From the IMG/VR virus record IMGVR_UViG_3300022752_006405, positions 1 to 55,907 of that record: a DNA stretch of 55,907 nt, one strand, 5' to 3'. Position numbers and translations under genes: made by a program. Source of the DNA: a virus. Shown here piece by piece: positions 1-8,474 of this stretch. The number at the start of each line of letters is the position of its first letter. Within the stretch, counting starts at the first letter, position 1. Below the pieces are notes generated by a model. That model saw only the letters and a program-made list of their open reading frames with translations. It made no database searches and had not been told where the DNA came from.

Positions 1-1698
1 AGCAGCGACCGACCCGGCTCCGAGCGATGCGCTGGCGATGGTCGTCCCGTCGTTCGTCTGGGAGAGGCTGTTGCAGATGTTAAACTGGGGACCCCAGTGA
101 TACTTGCTCTCACCCGAAGCATTTGGGTCTGCAGCTGGCGCAAACGCGTTGATCGCGCGTCGGAAGAAGACGGGCGGCTCCTTCGCAGCGGTGGTCGGAA
201 CGTTGAGATGCGGTGAGTCGGCAGATCCCGTGGATAGGAATCCCGATCCGGATGTGACAAGGTGATAATAGCCACGGCTCGCGACGGGAAGCGTGTTCGT
301 CGGAACGATCTTGTTAATGACATCGTCCGAGAGCTCAACGCGGATACGTCGTGAAACTTTTCCGTACAAGCCCTCCTCAACTACCTTCTGCGCGTCGGCG
401 GTCCGATCGAAATCGAAGTACGTGTTGAGGTCTCCGATCTGCTTGCCTATGAAGGCCGTGCTGTCAGGATCGAGGTTACAACCTGGGTACACCTCAACCA
501 CCTGCATCGCGTCTTCCGAATCAGACCAGTTGTAAAGAGCAACGGTGAAGGTTGCATAACCGTCCGGGATTTCTGATGGCGCGATATCTCTGACCACAAC
601 CTTGTACGACGTGTTGGAGAACTCTCCGTCACCGCGGGCGTGAATCCTAAACAGGTCGTAGCGAGTTCCACCGAAATTCTGGGAAGCGATGAACGGAGTC
701 AGCGGGTGCTGGTAGCGGTCCTCAAAGTTCTCGTAGTTTGGAACAGTCTGTGATCCTGCGTTTCTTGAGAGCGATCCTGTCATGCAGAATACGATCTCCT
801 CGATCGCAGCGCTTGTGCTCACGCGGCGGACAACACCCTCATCCGCAATTCCCGACCCTGTCGGAACAGCAAAGGAAGGTAGGATATCGTAGTGGTTGTA
901 CAGAACGTACCCGTGCTCCTGGATGAGCAATGGATCGGTGTTTAGACGCTTCGCGAAGTAGTTGTCAGATACGACATCGAAGGACGCGGTCAGGACGCTG
1001 CGGTAAGCAGATGAGTCGGTGTGACCGTTTAGCAGGAGAACGAAATCCTGCTTGCCGTCGCGAAGATCTAGTGAACCTGTAAACCAGCCTCTTGCGGGTG
1101 ACGCTGTCACGGCGGTCGATGAGTAATCACTCGAATTAACACCCGGCGCTGAGCTCGATAGGGCAATTTGAACCCCAGAGGCCGCGAGGAGAACACCACG
1201 GATGATCGGTTGAGCTGCAGGTGAGGTCTGGAGTCCAGCATCTGAAAAGACCCATGATCCTGCTGACTCTGACATATAACAGCCGAGGAAGTACGTGCGT
1301 CCTAGATCGCCAGTCTCAGTAGCGTATGGGTTGTTAGCCAGCTGACCTGTCGAAGTTGAAACTTTCTGACCTCCGACTATGAATCCCGCGTTCGTCACTC
1401 GACCGGCATTCACACCGGTGGTGTTACGCTTCTTACCGTCTCCAACTCCAAGAATCCTGACGTATGTGCCCGCAGTAGCCCTGCTGAGCCACTGTGACAG
1501 CGCGATCGTTGAGGTGTAATTTACGTTCGTACCCCCGAACTCCGACCTGAACTGGGACTCATTCGCGAATGTGATCGGAACGAAAGCAGTGCCTCGCAAG
1601 GCAGTTCCGATCACGCCCGCGGATCGTCCCGTCGGCTGGATCTCGGTTACGACTCCGGTGCTGTCTCTCTCAGGTGTTTCTATGCCTGGTGCAATCAT
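1..1698 (-). CDS. Second tail sheath protein, gp18-like paralogue (C-terminus outside window)
   Basis: An open frame starts at ATG 1698 and runs off the left edge without a stop, giving 566 visible residues. AAGGAG lies 8 bases before the ATG. The N-terminus (MIAPGIETPERD, then GVIGTALRGTAFVP, then FGG and YVRILGVGDG) lines up with the neighbouring sheath protein (GIIGAAASGPAFVP, FGG, FIRVLGAGAN), so the two are paralogues. Sheath proteins polymerise around the tail tube and contract on infection. The segment RRIRVELSDDV also matches RRIRVIISQTL in the neighbour. The conserved sheath C-terminal domain is not visible here. It could be a second structural sheath subunit or a specialised sheath-derived protein. 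A TANTTAR element lies 25 bases upstream, so it may have its own promoter. Confidence 0.85.
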   Translation of the reverse strand, partial: MIAPGIETPERDSTGVVTEIQPTGRSAGVIGTALRGTAFVPITFANESQFRSEFGGTNVNYTSTIALSQWLSRATAGTYVRILGVGDGKKRNTTGVNAGRVTNAGFIVGGQKVSTSTGQLANNPYATETGDLGRTYFLGCYMSESAGSWVFSDAGLQTSPAAQPIIRGVLLAASGVQIALSSSAPGVNSSDYSSTAVTASPARGWFTGSLDLRDGKQDFVLLLNGHTDSSAYRSVLTASFDVVSDNYFAKRLNTDPLLIQEHGYVLYNHYDILPSFAVPTGSGIADEGVVRRVSTSAAIEEIVFCMTGSLSRNAGSQTVPNYENFEDRYQHPLTPFIASQNFGGTRYDLFRIHARGDGEFSNTSYKVVVRDIAPSEIPDGYATFTVALYNWSDSEDAMQVVEVYPGCNLDPDSTAFIGKQIGDLNTYFDFDRTADAQKVVEEGLYGKVSRRIRVELSDDVINKIVPTNTLPVASRGYYHLVTSGSGFLSTGSADSPHLNVPTTAAKEPPVFFRRAINAFAPAADPNASGESKYHWGPQFNICNSLSQTNDGTTIASASLGAGSVAA

Positions 1699-1722
1699 TG
1701 ATCGAACTCCTTAATCTCTCAC

Positions 1723-1730
1723 TTAACTAT
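1723..1730 (-). promoter_or_regulatory. Candidate late-promoter element (ATAGTTAA)
   Basis: ATAGTTAA on the minus strand, between the two sheath genes and 25 bases before the second sheath start. The identical octamer precedes the scaffold gene and the 96-residue head-module gene. A promoter role is inference from recurrence and position. Confidence 0.35.
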
Positions 1731-1736
1731 TGCTGA

Positions 1737-4700
1737 TCAGACGAACTCAACACCCGCGGGAGTGATGATAAAATCTACTGCGATGAATTCAACGGCGCGG
1801 GTCGGAACGACCACGATTCGACCGTTGAGTCTGCTCGCAGCGACATCAGCCTGGGTGTTATTGGTTTCATCGCAGATGATCCTGAACTGCTCAATTCCCG
1901 CCTGAGCTCTGATCAAGCTGAGAAGTGGGGTCGCTCGATCAACGAAAGCTCTTCTAGTCGTTGCATCGTTGGGCTCGAAGAGAAGTCCTCGAGCAACGCC
2001 GATGATAACGCGCTTGAGCTCCAGGAAGAGGCGTCGAACGTTAACACGATCGAACGCTGACTTTGAGGTCTGAAGTGTGCGTTGTCCGAAGATCACGAAT
2101 CCGTTTCCTGGGAATGTCGCGATCGGATTGATCAGGTTCTCGTACAGGTAGTCTCTATCCGACGTGCTGAGTCGAACCTCAACGTTTCCTACGAAGTCCA
2201 ACGCCGCGCGGTTAAAGCCCGCGGGAGCGTACCAAGGATACGAGACCCGATCACCGTAGGCCAGCGCGCCGAGCGCTGCGATCGATGCTGGTGCTTTCAC
2301 CCTGCGACCGAATGTGGAATCATTCACGAATACGTCCGGGAAGTATGCAGCGACGTAATTGTTGTTCAGGTTACGTGAGAACAGAGAGTTCGCAGTCTTA
2401 GTAACATTCGGCTTCAGCCCAGAGGAATCTTCGAAGATTCTAACATCAGAGTCGGTGTAACCAGGAATGTCAATTACGTACATTCCCAGCGCGTATGTCG
2501 AAAGACGACGTGCGATGTAATCCGTGACCAGCGGCTCACGGACGCCGGGGATCGAGATCATGTTGACGTTGACAGTGAGCTTCTCTGTCATCATCCTCGC
2601 CGCGGCGCGGTAGGAGTTGACAGCGTTGTTGCTCAGCTTCTCACCGTTTGGATCGTATCCAAGGCCAGACCTGATGACGCCCGCCGCGGTGCTCTGCGCC
2701 AAACCGCCCACCTCAGTCGAGGTTGCACGATCTCCGAGACGTGCAGCGGCTCCATCGAGAATGTTGACACCGTCGAAGCCACCGTAGAAGACGGTGGAGA
2801 ACTTAGCGTACTCTGAGAATCTGTTGAAGGTTGAAGGAGAGCTGGAGAGCAGGGACGCGAAGGTTAGACGTGGGTTGGTCGACATTGAGTCGATGATTCT
2901 GTAATCCTGCGTGTCTGGTGCACCGTTTCTGATGTACGCAGCCTCCTTCATGTGCACGTCCGATGTTCCAGTCAGGTCGCTGACCGTCTGGTTCGAGAGA
3001 GCGACACGTGAGAGCGTGAACTTGTTCGCGTTAAACACGTCGGCATCGGATCCAGTAACAAGCGCGTCAAGCTTCTGAATGCCCTGAAACCTGGAGTACG
3101 AAAGGATCAACGGATTGAACTCGGTTCCATCGTTCGAGTTCATGATGGTATCCAGCGCACGTCCGTCGGAAGTTCCAGAAGGAATGAGCTTTTCGAACTT
3201 GACTCCCCAGTAGTACCTAGAATCTGGAATCTCGAGGATACCCGGCTCTCCGATGTAAGCAGAGCCGTTAACCTCGCCCTTCGTGATCTTGAACCTGAAC
3301 GGGAGGGGTGGAACGATCGCACCGGTGAGCTGTGTGGCGACAGGACTGACACACGTCAGTCGCGGCAACTGGTCGGCACCCGCTCCGAAGATCTTACCCC
3401 CTTCTGCCAACGCGGCGTTCGTATCCGTGAGCGTCTGTGTCGTGCGGATGACCGGAAGACCCCTGAATCCGAACGGAAGGGCGCTCTTCGGTACAACCCC
3501 CGAATCGAGTGTCTGGGAGATTATTACCCTGATCCTGCGGCTTGCGTTGGGGAAACGACCGCTGATCACCAGTCGCTGCTCGGCTTCGTCCGTAGCGTCA
3601 AAGTTGAACGTTACCTTACGATCTCCGATTTTCTTCGCGATGTAATTCGGGCTGTTCGGGTTCAGGTCGCATCCGGTGTAGCTCTCGAGAACCATCGTGC
3701 TGATGTCGTTATCGTACAGATCGCGCACGAGAACGTCGAAGGTTCCGTAAGGATTGCTGGAATCCGTCGATGCCCTAACGTTCGCGATGGAGATCTTGAA
3801 AAGACTGTTGCCGGACGCACCGTCGGTGACTGTCTCGAAGTGGAAGAGATCGTGCTCGAGATTGCCGAATGGCTGCGAAATGATGGCTGGCGTGCGAGCG
3901 GTCGTGTAACGCGTATCGAAACGACCGAAGTTCCCCAGGTAGGTGGAATTGGAACCCGATGCGATGGCGATGCACTTATCGCCCGTTGTATCGAGAGGAG
4001 CGATCTCATCCTCGACGGGAAGGTCGAGGTAAAGAAGATGCTGCTCGTCCTTGAACTTCTTCGGATCCGTGTTGAGAACCTTCCCGAGATAATCCGTGGA
4101 GCTCGGGTCAAGAGAAGCCGTAAGGACGCGGAGACCCGCGTAACCGTCGGTTGTTCCGAACGATGAACCCTCGGAAGAGGAGATAACGAGCTTGAACTTC
4201 TTGTAGGTGGAAGAGGACGTGCTAAGATCAGTTGAAGCAACGTCATCGATGAATGCGCCGGTTCCTGACCACTGAGAGCTTGATCCCGTCATGTCGAGCA
4301 GCATTCCGCGAGCCCCCGTCGGGAACATCAGGACACCACGAACGATATTCAGCGTGTCCCCGAGACCCGGATTGAAGCTCGGATTATCGCTGAAGATCGG
4401 GAACCCTCTCCACTCGGACGGTGCGTCGGCAGAAGCCGGCAGCTTGTGGCGGGCGACGATGAACTGCACAGTGTTGGTCTTACGACCGTCGAAACCAGCC
4501 TCATCACCACCTGTGAAATTTGTCTTGGTGATCTCACCGGCGCCCACGTTCGTGAGTGTAACGGTCGTGTTCCCAGCTACACCAGGAACGACCTGCGTCA
4601 ACGTTAAGGCTGGACCGGCACGAACGACTGTAATTTTCGAAGATCCATGTCCATTGGCGGACGCTATAGCAGTCTTGAGCTCCTCGGCAAGAGTATGCGT

Positions 4701-5255
4701 GTCCGTTGGGCCGCCCACGTCAACGATGACGTCCGTTCCGTCTAGAGCTCCTGTGGTTCCGACCTTAAAGACGTAGGTCTTGCTGGTTCCATCAGCGCTG
4801 ATGAGCGCGACTTTCATATTTCCAGCGGTCTGAATCGCTGAAAAATCAACCATCGTTACGGTCGCTGTCGCAAAGTCGGATGTTCCGTCATTCGGAAGGC
4901 TCACGGCCTGCCCAGCGAGCTTGAAGCCCGCGTTTCTCACGATGCCCTGGGCAACCGTCGTGGACACATCACCCGCTGTCGCGTTGGCGCCAGCTCCTAG
5001 AACTCGAATGAACGTGAGGGCTCCCTTGTGCTTCAGCCACTCATTGGCAGCGTACGTTGCGGGACGATCCGGGTCGAGTCCGCCGAATCGAGCCTCAAAG
5101 TCTGCAAAAGATGCCACGGTCGTCGGCACGAACGCCGGCCCCGAGGCAGCCGCGCCGATGATTCCACCCGGGATACCGGATGGGGCCGCGCCCGGCGCTG
5201 TAAGCTCAATCTCCTGCTCGAAGAATCCAGGAGAGCGAAAGGTCTGTTCCGACAT
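1737..5255 (-). CDS. gp18: Tail sheath protein, gp18-like, greatly enlarged
   Basis: 1172 residues; T4 gp18 is 659. The N-terminus (SPGFFEQEIELT, then GGIIGAAASGPAFVP, FGGLDPDRPATYAANEWL, TFIRVLGAG at about 80-90) is the conserved sheath start. The last 100 residues (FVIFGQRTLQ, RRLFLELKR, ICDETNNTQ, and a strand-rich end after VVVPTRAVEF) match the gp18 C-terminal domain that holds sheath rings together. The extra length lies in the middle and probably forms surface domains; residues 130-260 contain a strand-rich insertion. The start ATG has AGGAG upstream. It follows gp15 and precedes a sheath paralogue. No tail tube gene (gp19) is seen before the window ends. Confidence 0.93.
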   Translation of the reverse strand: MSEQTFRSPGFFEQEIELTAPGAAPSGIPGGIIGAAASGPAFVPTTVASFADFEARFGGLDPDRPATYAANEWLKHKGALTFIRVLGAGANATAGDVSTTVAQGIVRNAGFKLAGQAVSLPNDGTSDFATATVTMVDFSAIQTAGNMKVALISADGTSKTYVFKVGTTGALDGTDVIVDVGGPTDTHTLAEELKTAIASANGHGSSKITVVRAGPALTLTQVVPGVAGNTTVTLTNVGAGEITKTNFTGGDEAGFDGRKTNTVQFIVARHKLPASADAPSEWRGFPIFSDNPSFNPGLGDTLNIVRGVLMFPTGARGMLLDMTGSSSQWSGTGAFIDDVASTDLSTSSSTYKKFKLVISSSEGSSFGTTDGYAGLRVLTASLDPSSTDYLGKVLNTDPKKFKDEQHLLYLDLPVEDEIAPLDTTGDKCIAIASGSNSTYLGNFGRFDTRYTTARTPAIISQPFGNLEHDLFHFETVTDGASGNSLFKISIANVRASTDSSNPYGTFDVLVRDLYDNDISTMVLESYTGCDLNPNSPNYIAKKIGDRKVTFNFDATDEAEQRLVISGRFPNASRRIRVIISQTLDSGVVPKSALPFGFRGLPVIRTTQTLTDTNAALAEGGKIFGAGADQLPRLTCVSPVATQLTGAIVPPLPFRFKITKGEVNGSAYIGEPGILEIPDSRYYWGVKFEKLIPSGTSDGRALDTIMNSNDGTEFNPLILSYSRFQGIQKLDALVTGSDADVFNANKFTLSRVALSNQTVSDLTGTSDVHMKEAAYIRNGAPDTQDYRIIDSMSTNPRLTFASLLSSSPSTFNRFSEYAKFSTVFYGGFDGVNILDGAAARLGDRATSTEVGGLAQSTAAGVIRSGLGYDPNGEKLSNNAVNSYRAAARMMTEKLTVNVNMISIPGVREPLVTDYIARRLSTYALGMYVIDIPGYTDSDVRIFEDSSGLKPNVTKTANSLFSRNLNNNYVAAYFPDVFVNDSTFGRRVKAPASIAALGALAYGDRVSYPWYAPAGFNRAALDFVGNVEVRLSTSDRDYLYENLINPIATFPGNGFVIFGQRTLQTSKSAFDRVNVRRLFLELKRVIIGVARGLLFEPNDATTRRAFVDRATPLLSLIRAQAGIEQFRIICDETNNTQADVAASRLNGRIVVVPTRAVEFIAVDFIITPAGVEFV

Positions 5256-5320
5256 CAGTTGCTCCTAATCTAATGGGATAATCAGATGTTAAGTATCACG
5301 TAGCGGGTGAAACTTCGACA

Positions 5321-6586
5321 TCATTTTAGATCCTTGTCGGTCTTAAATGTTTTCACCACGGTCGTGAACACTTCCTCTCCGTGGGCGCTGGATATGCGAC
5401 GTGCCTTCACGGTTACATCCATGGGTTTGCCTGTGATGGGATCCTCCTTGAGGTCCCTGGCGATGCTGGGTGTCACGAGTGATGTGGATTCCGTACCTCC
5501 TACGGCTGTCGTTAGAGGTTGATGGAATGAAGTTCCTTGGCGCTGCGATCCTGCCGCCGTCCGCTCCGATTGGGATGTGGATGACGTCCCGATGGCTCCA
5601 ACAGAATCATTATCGTCCACCGTCGCGACTGAGTCAAGAATCCTAGAGTCTATCCTCATATCCGTGACGTTACCAGTTGCTTCGGGCTTCGGCACGCCAT
5701 CAACAATACCAAATGAGAATTGGGTCGCTGAGAGAGTCCTACGGAGGCCGTTTGGAATCCCTGGGGCATCCGGAAGAACTATGAATGCAGGAACGGTGAC
5801 GGTCATCGAGTGCTTGATCGCCCTCTCGTCATCGGACATATTGTCGAATGTCGTGTCCGATGATATATCGGGTTCGAATGTCGCGTTGAACCAGTATCCG
5901 CTTGATGTCTCAATTCGATAAGATCTCGCGCGAACGTTATGATATCCACTCATGATCGTCGTCAGCAGGTTGTTGCTGTGCTGCATGAACTGGGTCCACA
6001 ACGTGATCTCATACTTCGCAGTGAAGAACTTCGGGACGGGTATTGATATCGTCTCGTAAATTCCAACTCCTAGATTAGGTTCCAGCTCCCGACCACCTGT
6101 CCTGCGCCCTGAGCTGATCTGCGGATCACGTCGTGTTCCCGTTCCCGGAGCGCTTGCATTCTTAAAATTTGTGGAGTTGACGAGACGCTGGTAGACGGCG
6201 TCGTCCTTGGAGATCCTTCTCTTTATATCAATCGTGCCGATGTCACCCATCTCGATGGACTTCGAAGCTTGCTGCTCGATACCTGTCCTCGAGATCGTGA
6301 CAAGCGGCAGGATCAGCGCTCCGTTCTTATCGCGGAGTGGTTCCTTTCTTCTGGTGATCGCGAATCGCTCACCTGTCGCGAAGATGACAGGAACCCGCTT
6401 AGTGCTTCCGTCCTTTGTTTCATAAATGAGCGGAAGATCCCGGTTGAAAAGCTCAAAGAGAGCACGATCGACGTCCTCAAGACCACAGCTAGGAACCTTG
6501 TAATCATCAGGAACATTGCTACCCTCGTACCCCAATTGTATGGCGTCACGCCCGTATCGTTTGCCTACCGAGTATCTTGTGCTCAT
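5321..6586 (-). CDS. gp15: Proximal tail sheath stabiliser, gp15-like
   Basis: 421 residues. The layout matches T4-type gp15, the ring that caps tail tube and sheath and joins tail to head. It has an N-terminal part with RVPVIFATGERFAITRR and LPLVTISRTGIE (about 65-110), then a core VPKFFTAKYEITLWTQFMQ (about 185-205), then GYWFNATFEPDIS and ERAIKHSMTVTVPAFIVLP (about 225-275). The last 130 residues are Ser/Thr-rich, predicted disordered, and not typical of the family. The ATG overlaps the stop of the gene before it (ATGA), so the two are translationally coupled. The order gp13-gp14-gp15 agrees with T4. The assignment rests on remembered family patterns, not on a search. Confidence 0.7.
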   Translation of the reverse strand: MSTRYSVGKRYGRDAIQLGYEGSNVPDDYKVPSCGLEDVDRALFELFNRDLPLIYETKDGSTKRVPVIFATGERFAITRRKEPLRDKNGALILPLVTISRTGIEQQASKSIEMGDIGTIDIKRRISKDDAVYQRLVNSTNFKNASAPGTGTRRDPQISSGRRTGGRELEPNLGVGIYETISIPVPKFFTAKYEITLWTQFMQHSNNLLTTIMSGYHNVRARSYRIETSSGYWFNATFEPDISSDTTFDNMSDDERAIKHSMTVTVPAFIVLPDAPGIPNGLRRTLSATQFSFGIVDGVPKPEATGNVTDMRIDSRILDSVATVDDNDSVGAIGTSSTSQSERTAAGSQRQGTSFHQPLTTAVGGTESTSLVTPSIARDLKEDPITGKPMDVTVKARRISSAHGEEVFTTVVKTFKTDKDLK

Positions 6587-7236
6587 TTATCACCGTAGAA
6601 CGATGAACTTATACCATCAGGTGAAACCTTGTTAGGACCTGTGAGAGGAGCGTCCAGCTTTCCATCCGCCTGCAGCTCGCGGCGATCCGCGGTCTGACCA
6701 AGCTCGTTGGTGGATGCGCCGCGCTGCTGCACGAATGTATCTTGCACCACGCGCTCCGTCTCGAGTGTCTGGGCAGCAGGGCCCTGGACCATCCGATCGA
6801 TGAGACCTTCCCGTGCCTGCTTGCCTGCCAGCTTGTATCCAGTGATATGCTCAACCTGTCCGAAGATCTTACTGATCGTGACGACCTGCGTTATCTCAAA
6901 GAATACTGAGCCATATGAGAAGAAGTCTCCCATCTTCAAATGTAGACCCTTGTCAATGAGATCCTGCGCGTGCACTCGAGCCTCGATCGAATGAAATTTC
7001 TCGCTGCTGAATTTGTTCGTTTTGATCTCACCCGCTGACCATTCAACAAGAGCGTCGACCTCCAGCGGCGGGTCGAATACCTTCTCGACAGACTCCTCGT
7101 AAACGTCATGGACTTGAGTGACATCAGTTCGTACAGCGTAATAGTAGATCTTCTGCCCGATCACGTCCTTGATGACCTCTTTGGTAAGATCACTGATCAG
7201 GTCAAGCTCTCTGGGAGTTATGAAAAGACGAGCCAT
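6583..7236 (-). CDS. gp14: Neck protein, gp14-like
   Basis: 217 residues, close to T4 gp14 (256). The head completion and neck proteins gp13 and gp14 form the collar between portal and tail. Visible features are an N-terminal helix (PRELDLISDLTKEVIKDVIG), a strand IYYYAVRTD at about 30-38, then FDPPLEVDALVEW and MGDFFSYGSVFFEITQV at about 100-118, the last resembling the gp14 pattern of a strand followed by FEI. The C-terminal 60 residues are polar and low in structure. The gene starts a few bases after the gp13 stop and its own stop overlaps the gp15 start. Sequence conservation in this family is low, so synteny carries much of the call. Confidence 0.62.
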   Translation of the reverse strand: MARLFITPRELDLISDLTKEVIKDVIGQKIYYYAVRTDVTQVHDVYEESVEKVFDPPLEVDALVEWSAGEIKTNKFSSEKFHSIEARVHAQDLIDKGLHLKMGDFFSYGSVFFEITQVVTISKIFGQVEHITGYKLAGKQAREGLIDRMVQGPAAQTLETERVVQDTFVQQRGASTNELGQTADRRELQADGKLDAPLTGPNKVSPDGISSSFYGDK

Positions 7237-7240
7237 TACA

Positions 7241-8413
7241 TCACCCTATCGTGATCACGCGTCCCATTGGGACCGGGATCGACTTCAGGATCTTCTGAAC
7301 GTTATCAATTTCCGTCGCCTTCGTCTCGATCAGCTTGTTGTAGGTCATCGAATCGAGCATTTCTTTCAGATCGGTTCGAAGTTTATCCTTCTCTTCCTTG
7401 GCAGCTGACTTGAGATCTCCTCCATCCAACTGTAGGTCACCGCCCGGAATTGGAACTGAGTTGAACTTCGATCTTATCATTCCAAGCAGCTCCTTGGAGA
7501 GAGCCAAAGTATACTGCCTGACCCACTGCCGGGCGAGGGAATTAACTTTCGAGTATATGAAATTGCCATAGGGAACGTTGGAAAGATTGGAGACACCACC
7601 GATCGAATTGTCGGTAAAAGCTGGATTCAACGGGTTCGATTCGAAACCGACCCGTATCCACAGCTTTAAAGGATTCTCTGCCGTGGGGGTCGGAAAGATC
7701 CTAAGTTTGGTTCCGGTCACACGATAGCTGTAATTCGAGCGACGGACGCGATTCGAGATGTTCATCTGCCCGCCGCGGAGAATATCCTCGAACACCGGTA
7801 GGACATAAAAGACGGTCTCAGGCGTGAATGATTCGAACGAGAACTCGTTGTTGAGGTAGTTGATTGCCGATGTCGTATCGAAGAATCGATAGGCCGCCGA
7901 TGGGTTAAAGTGCATGATCTCGAACACCCTCATCTTCCTGTGCTCAGGATTGAGGGACGAGCTCACGACGGGGGTTCCTGTCGATGGATCGAGCAGCTCA
8001 GAGTAGAGATCGTAGTCCTGCACGTTCTGTCGAAGTTGTATCGAACCTGACACGGAATTGTAAGTGCCTCCCAATCCAGCTTCGACAGCGTATGGTTCCG
8101 CGAGTCTTATGATGTAGTTGAGGGTATCACGTGGTAGCTTCTGGGTTGCCTCATTCAAGCTGCCAGTCTGCATGCCAAGAAGAGAGAGAAGCTGACTTCT
8201 CGCCTGGTACTGGTTGACGATGGATCCATACTCGAGGAATGCCTCCTCAAAGCATGCCCAGATCTGCTTTTTTGTTAATTCCACAGAGAGGACGTCATCT
8301 CCCAACTTGCGCTTCACGAATGTGATCATGGCGTCCGCCTCTGTCTGGAACTCAGAGTCAGAGTCAAAAAAGCCGAACGGCGTTGGGTTTAACGTGGTCA
8401 TGAAAGTTGACAC
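7241..8413 (-). CDS. gp13: Neck protein, gp13-like (GTG start)
   Basis: 390 residues; T4 gp13 is 309. Residues 20-60 (EADAMITFVKRKLGDDVLSVEL, then TKKQIWACFEEAFLEY) form the conserved N-terminal block of T4-type neck protein 13, which completes the filled head and accepts the tail. The middle (VFEIMHFNPSAAYRFFD, about 165-180) and a C-terminal helical part (ALSKELLGMIRSKF) are present. I chose GTG at 8413 because AGGAGG stands 6 bases before it. The first ATG in frame is at 8401, 18 bases from that site. The ribosome-binding site and the first two bases of the GTG lie inside a perfect hairpin (8412-8448), so translation may be controlled. Confidence 0.8.
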   Translation of the reverse strand: MSTFMTTLNPTPFGFFDSDSEFQTEADAMITFVKRKLGDDVLSVELTKKQIWACFEEAFLEYGSIVNQYQARSQLLSLLGMQTGSLNEATQKLPRDTLNYIIRLAEPYAVEAGLGGTYNSVSGSIQLRQNVQDYDLYSELLDPSTGTPVVSSSLNPEHRKMRVFEIMHFNPSAAYRFFDTTSAINYLNNEFSFESFTPETVFYVLPVFEDILRGGQMNISNRVRRSNYSYRVTGTKLRIFPTPTAENPLKLWIRVGFESNPLNPAFTDNSIGGVSNLSNVPYGNFIYSKVNSLARQWVRQYTLALSKELLGMIRSKFNSVPIPGGDLQLDGGDLKSAAKEEKDKLRTDLKEMLDSMTYNKLIETKATEIDNVQKILKSIPVPMGRVITIG

Positions 8414-8448
8414 GGCCGACCTCCTAATCTAAATAGGAGGTCGGCCGT
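8412..8448 (-). promoter_or_regulatory. 15-bp perfect hairpin burying the gp13 ribosome-binding site
   Basis: The arms are 8412-8426 and 8434-8448, with a 7-base loop. On the transcript the 3' arm holds AGGAGG and the first two bases of the gp13 GTG start. No U-run follows on the minus strand, so it does not look like a terminator for these genes. A translational switch, an RNase III site or a protein-binding palindrome are all possible. Confidence 0.7.
8429..8435 (-). promoter_or_regulatory. Candidate late-promoter element (TATTTAG) in hairpin loop
   Basis: TATTTAG on the minus strand, overlapping the loop and the last two bases of one arm of the gp13 hairpin, 16 bases before the GTG start. 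It fits the TANTTAR pattern seen upstream of other genes here. If it is a promoter, transcripts started from it would lack the 5' arm and leave the gp13 ribosome-binding site open. Confidence 0.25.
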
Positions 8449-8474
8449 TGTTTGCCGAGCTAGCTGATCAAGAT

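Noticed and set aside
3662-4246. Minus-strand frame of 194 residues inside the large sheath gene
   Set aside because: It is an alternative frame of a conserved coding sequence, Ser/Arg-rich and without a convincing fold or ribosome-binding site.
8412-8448. Intrinsic terminator between the fusion gene and gp13
   Set aside because: The stem is strong but on the minus strand it is followed by TGTCAACTTTC, with no U-run, and it covers the gp13 start; I list it as a regulatory hairpin.
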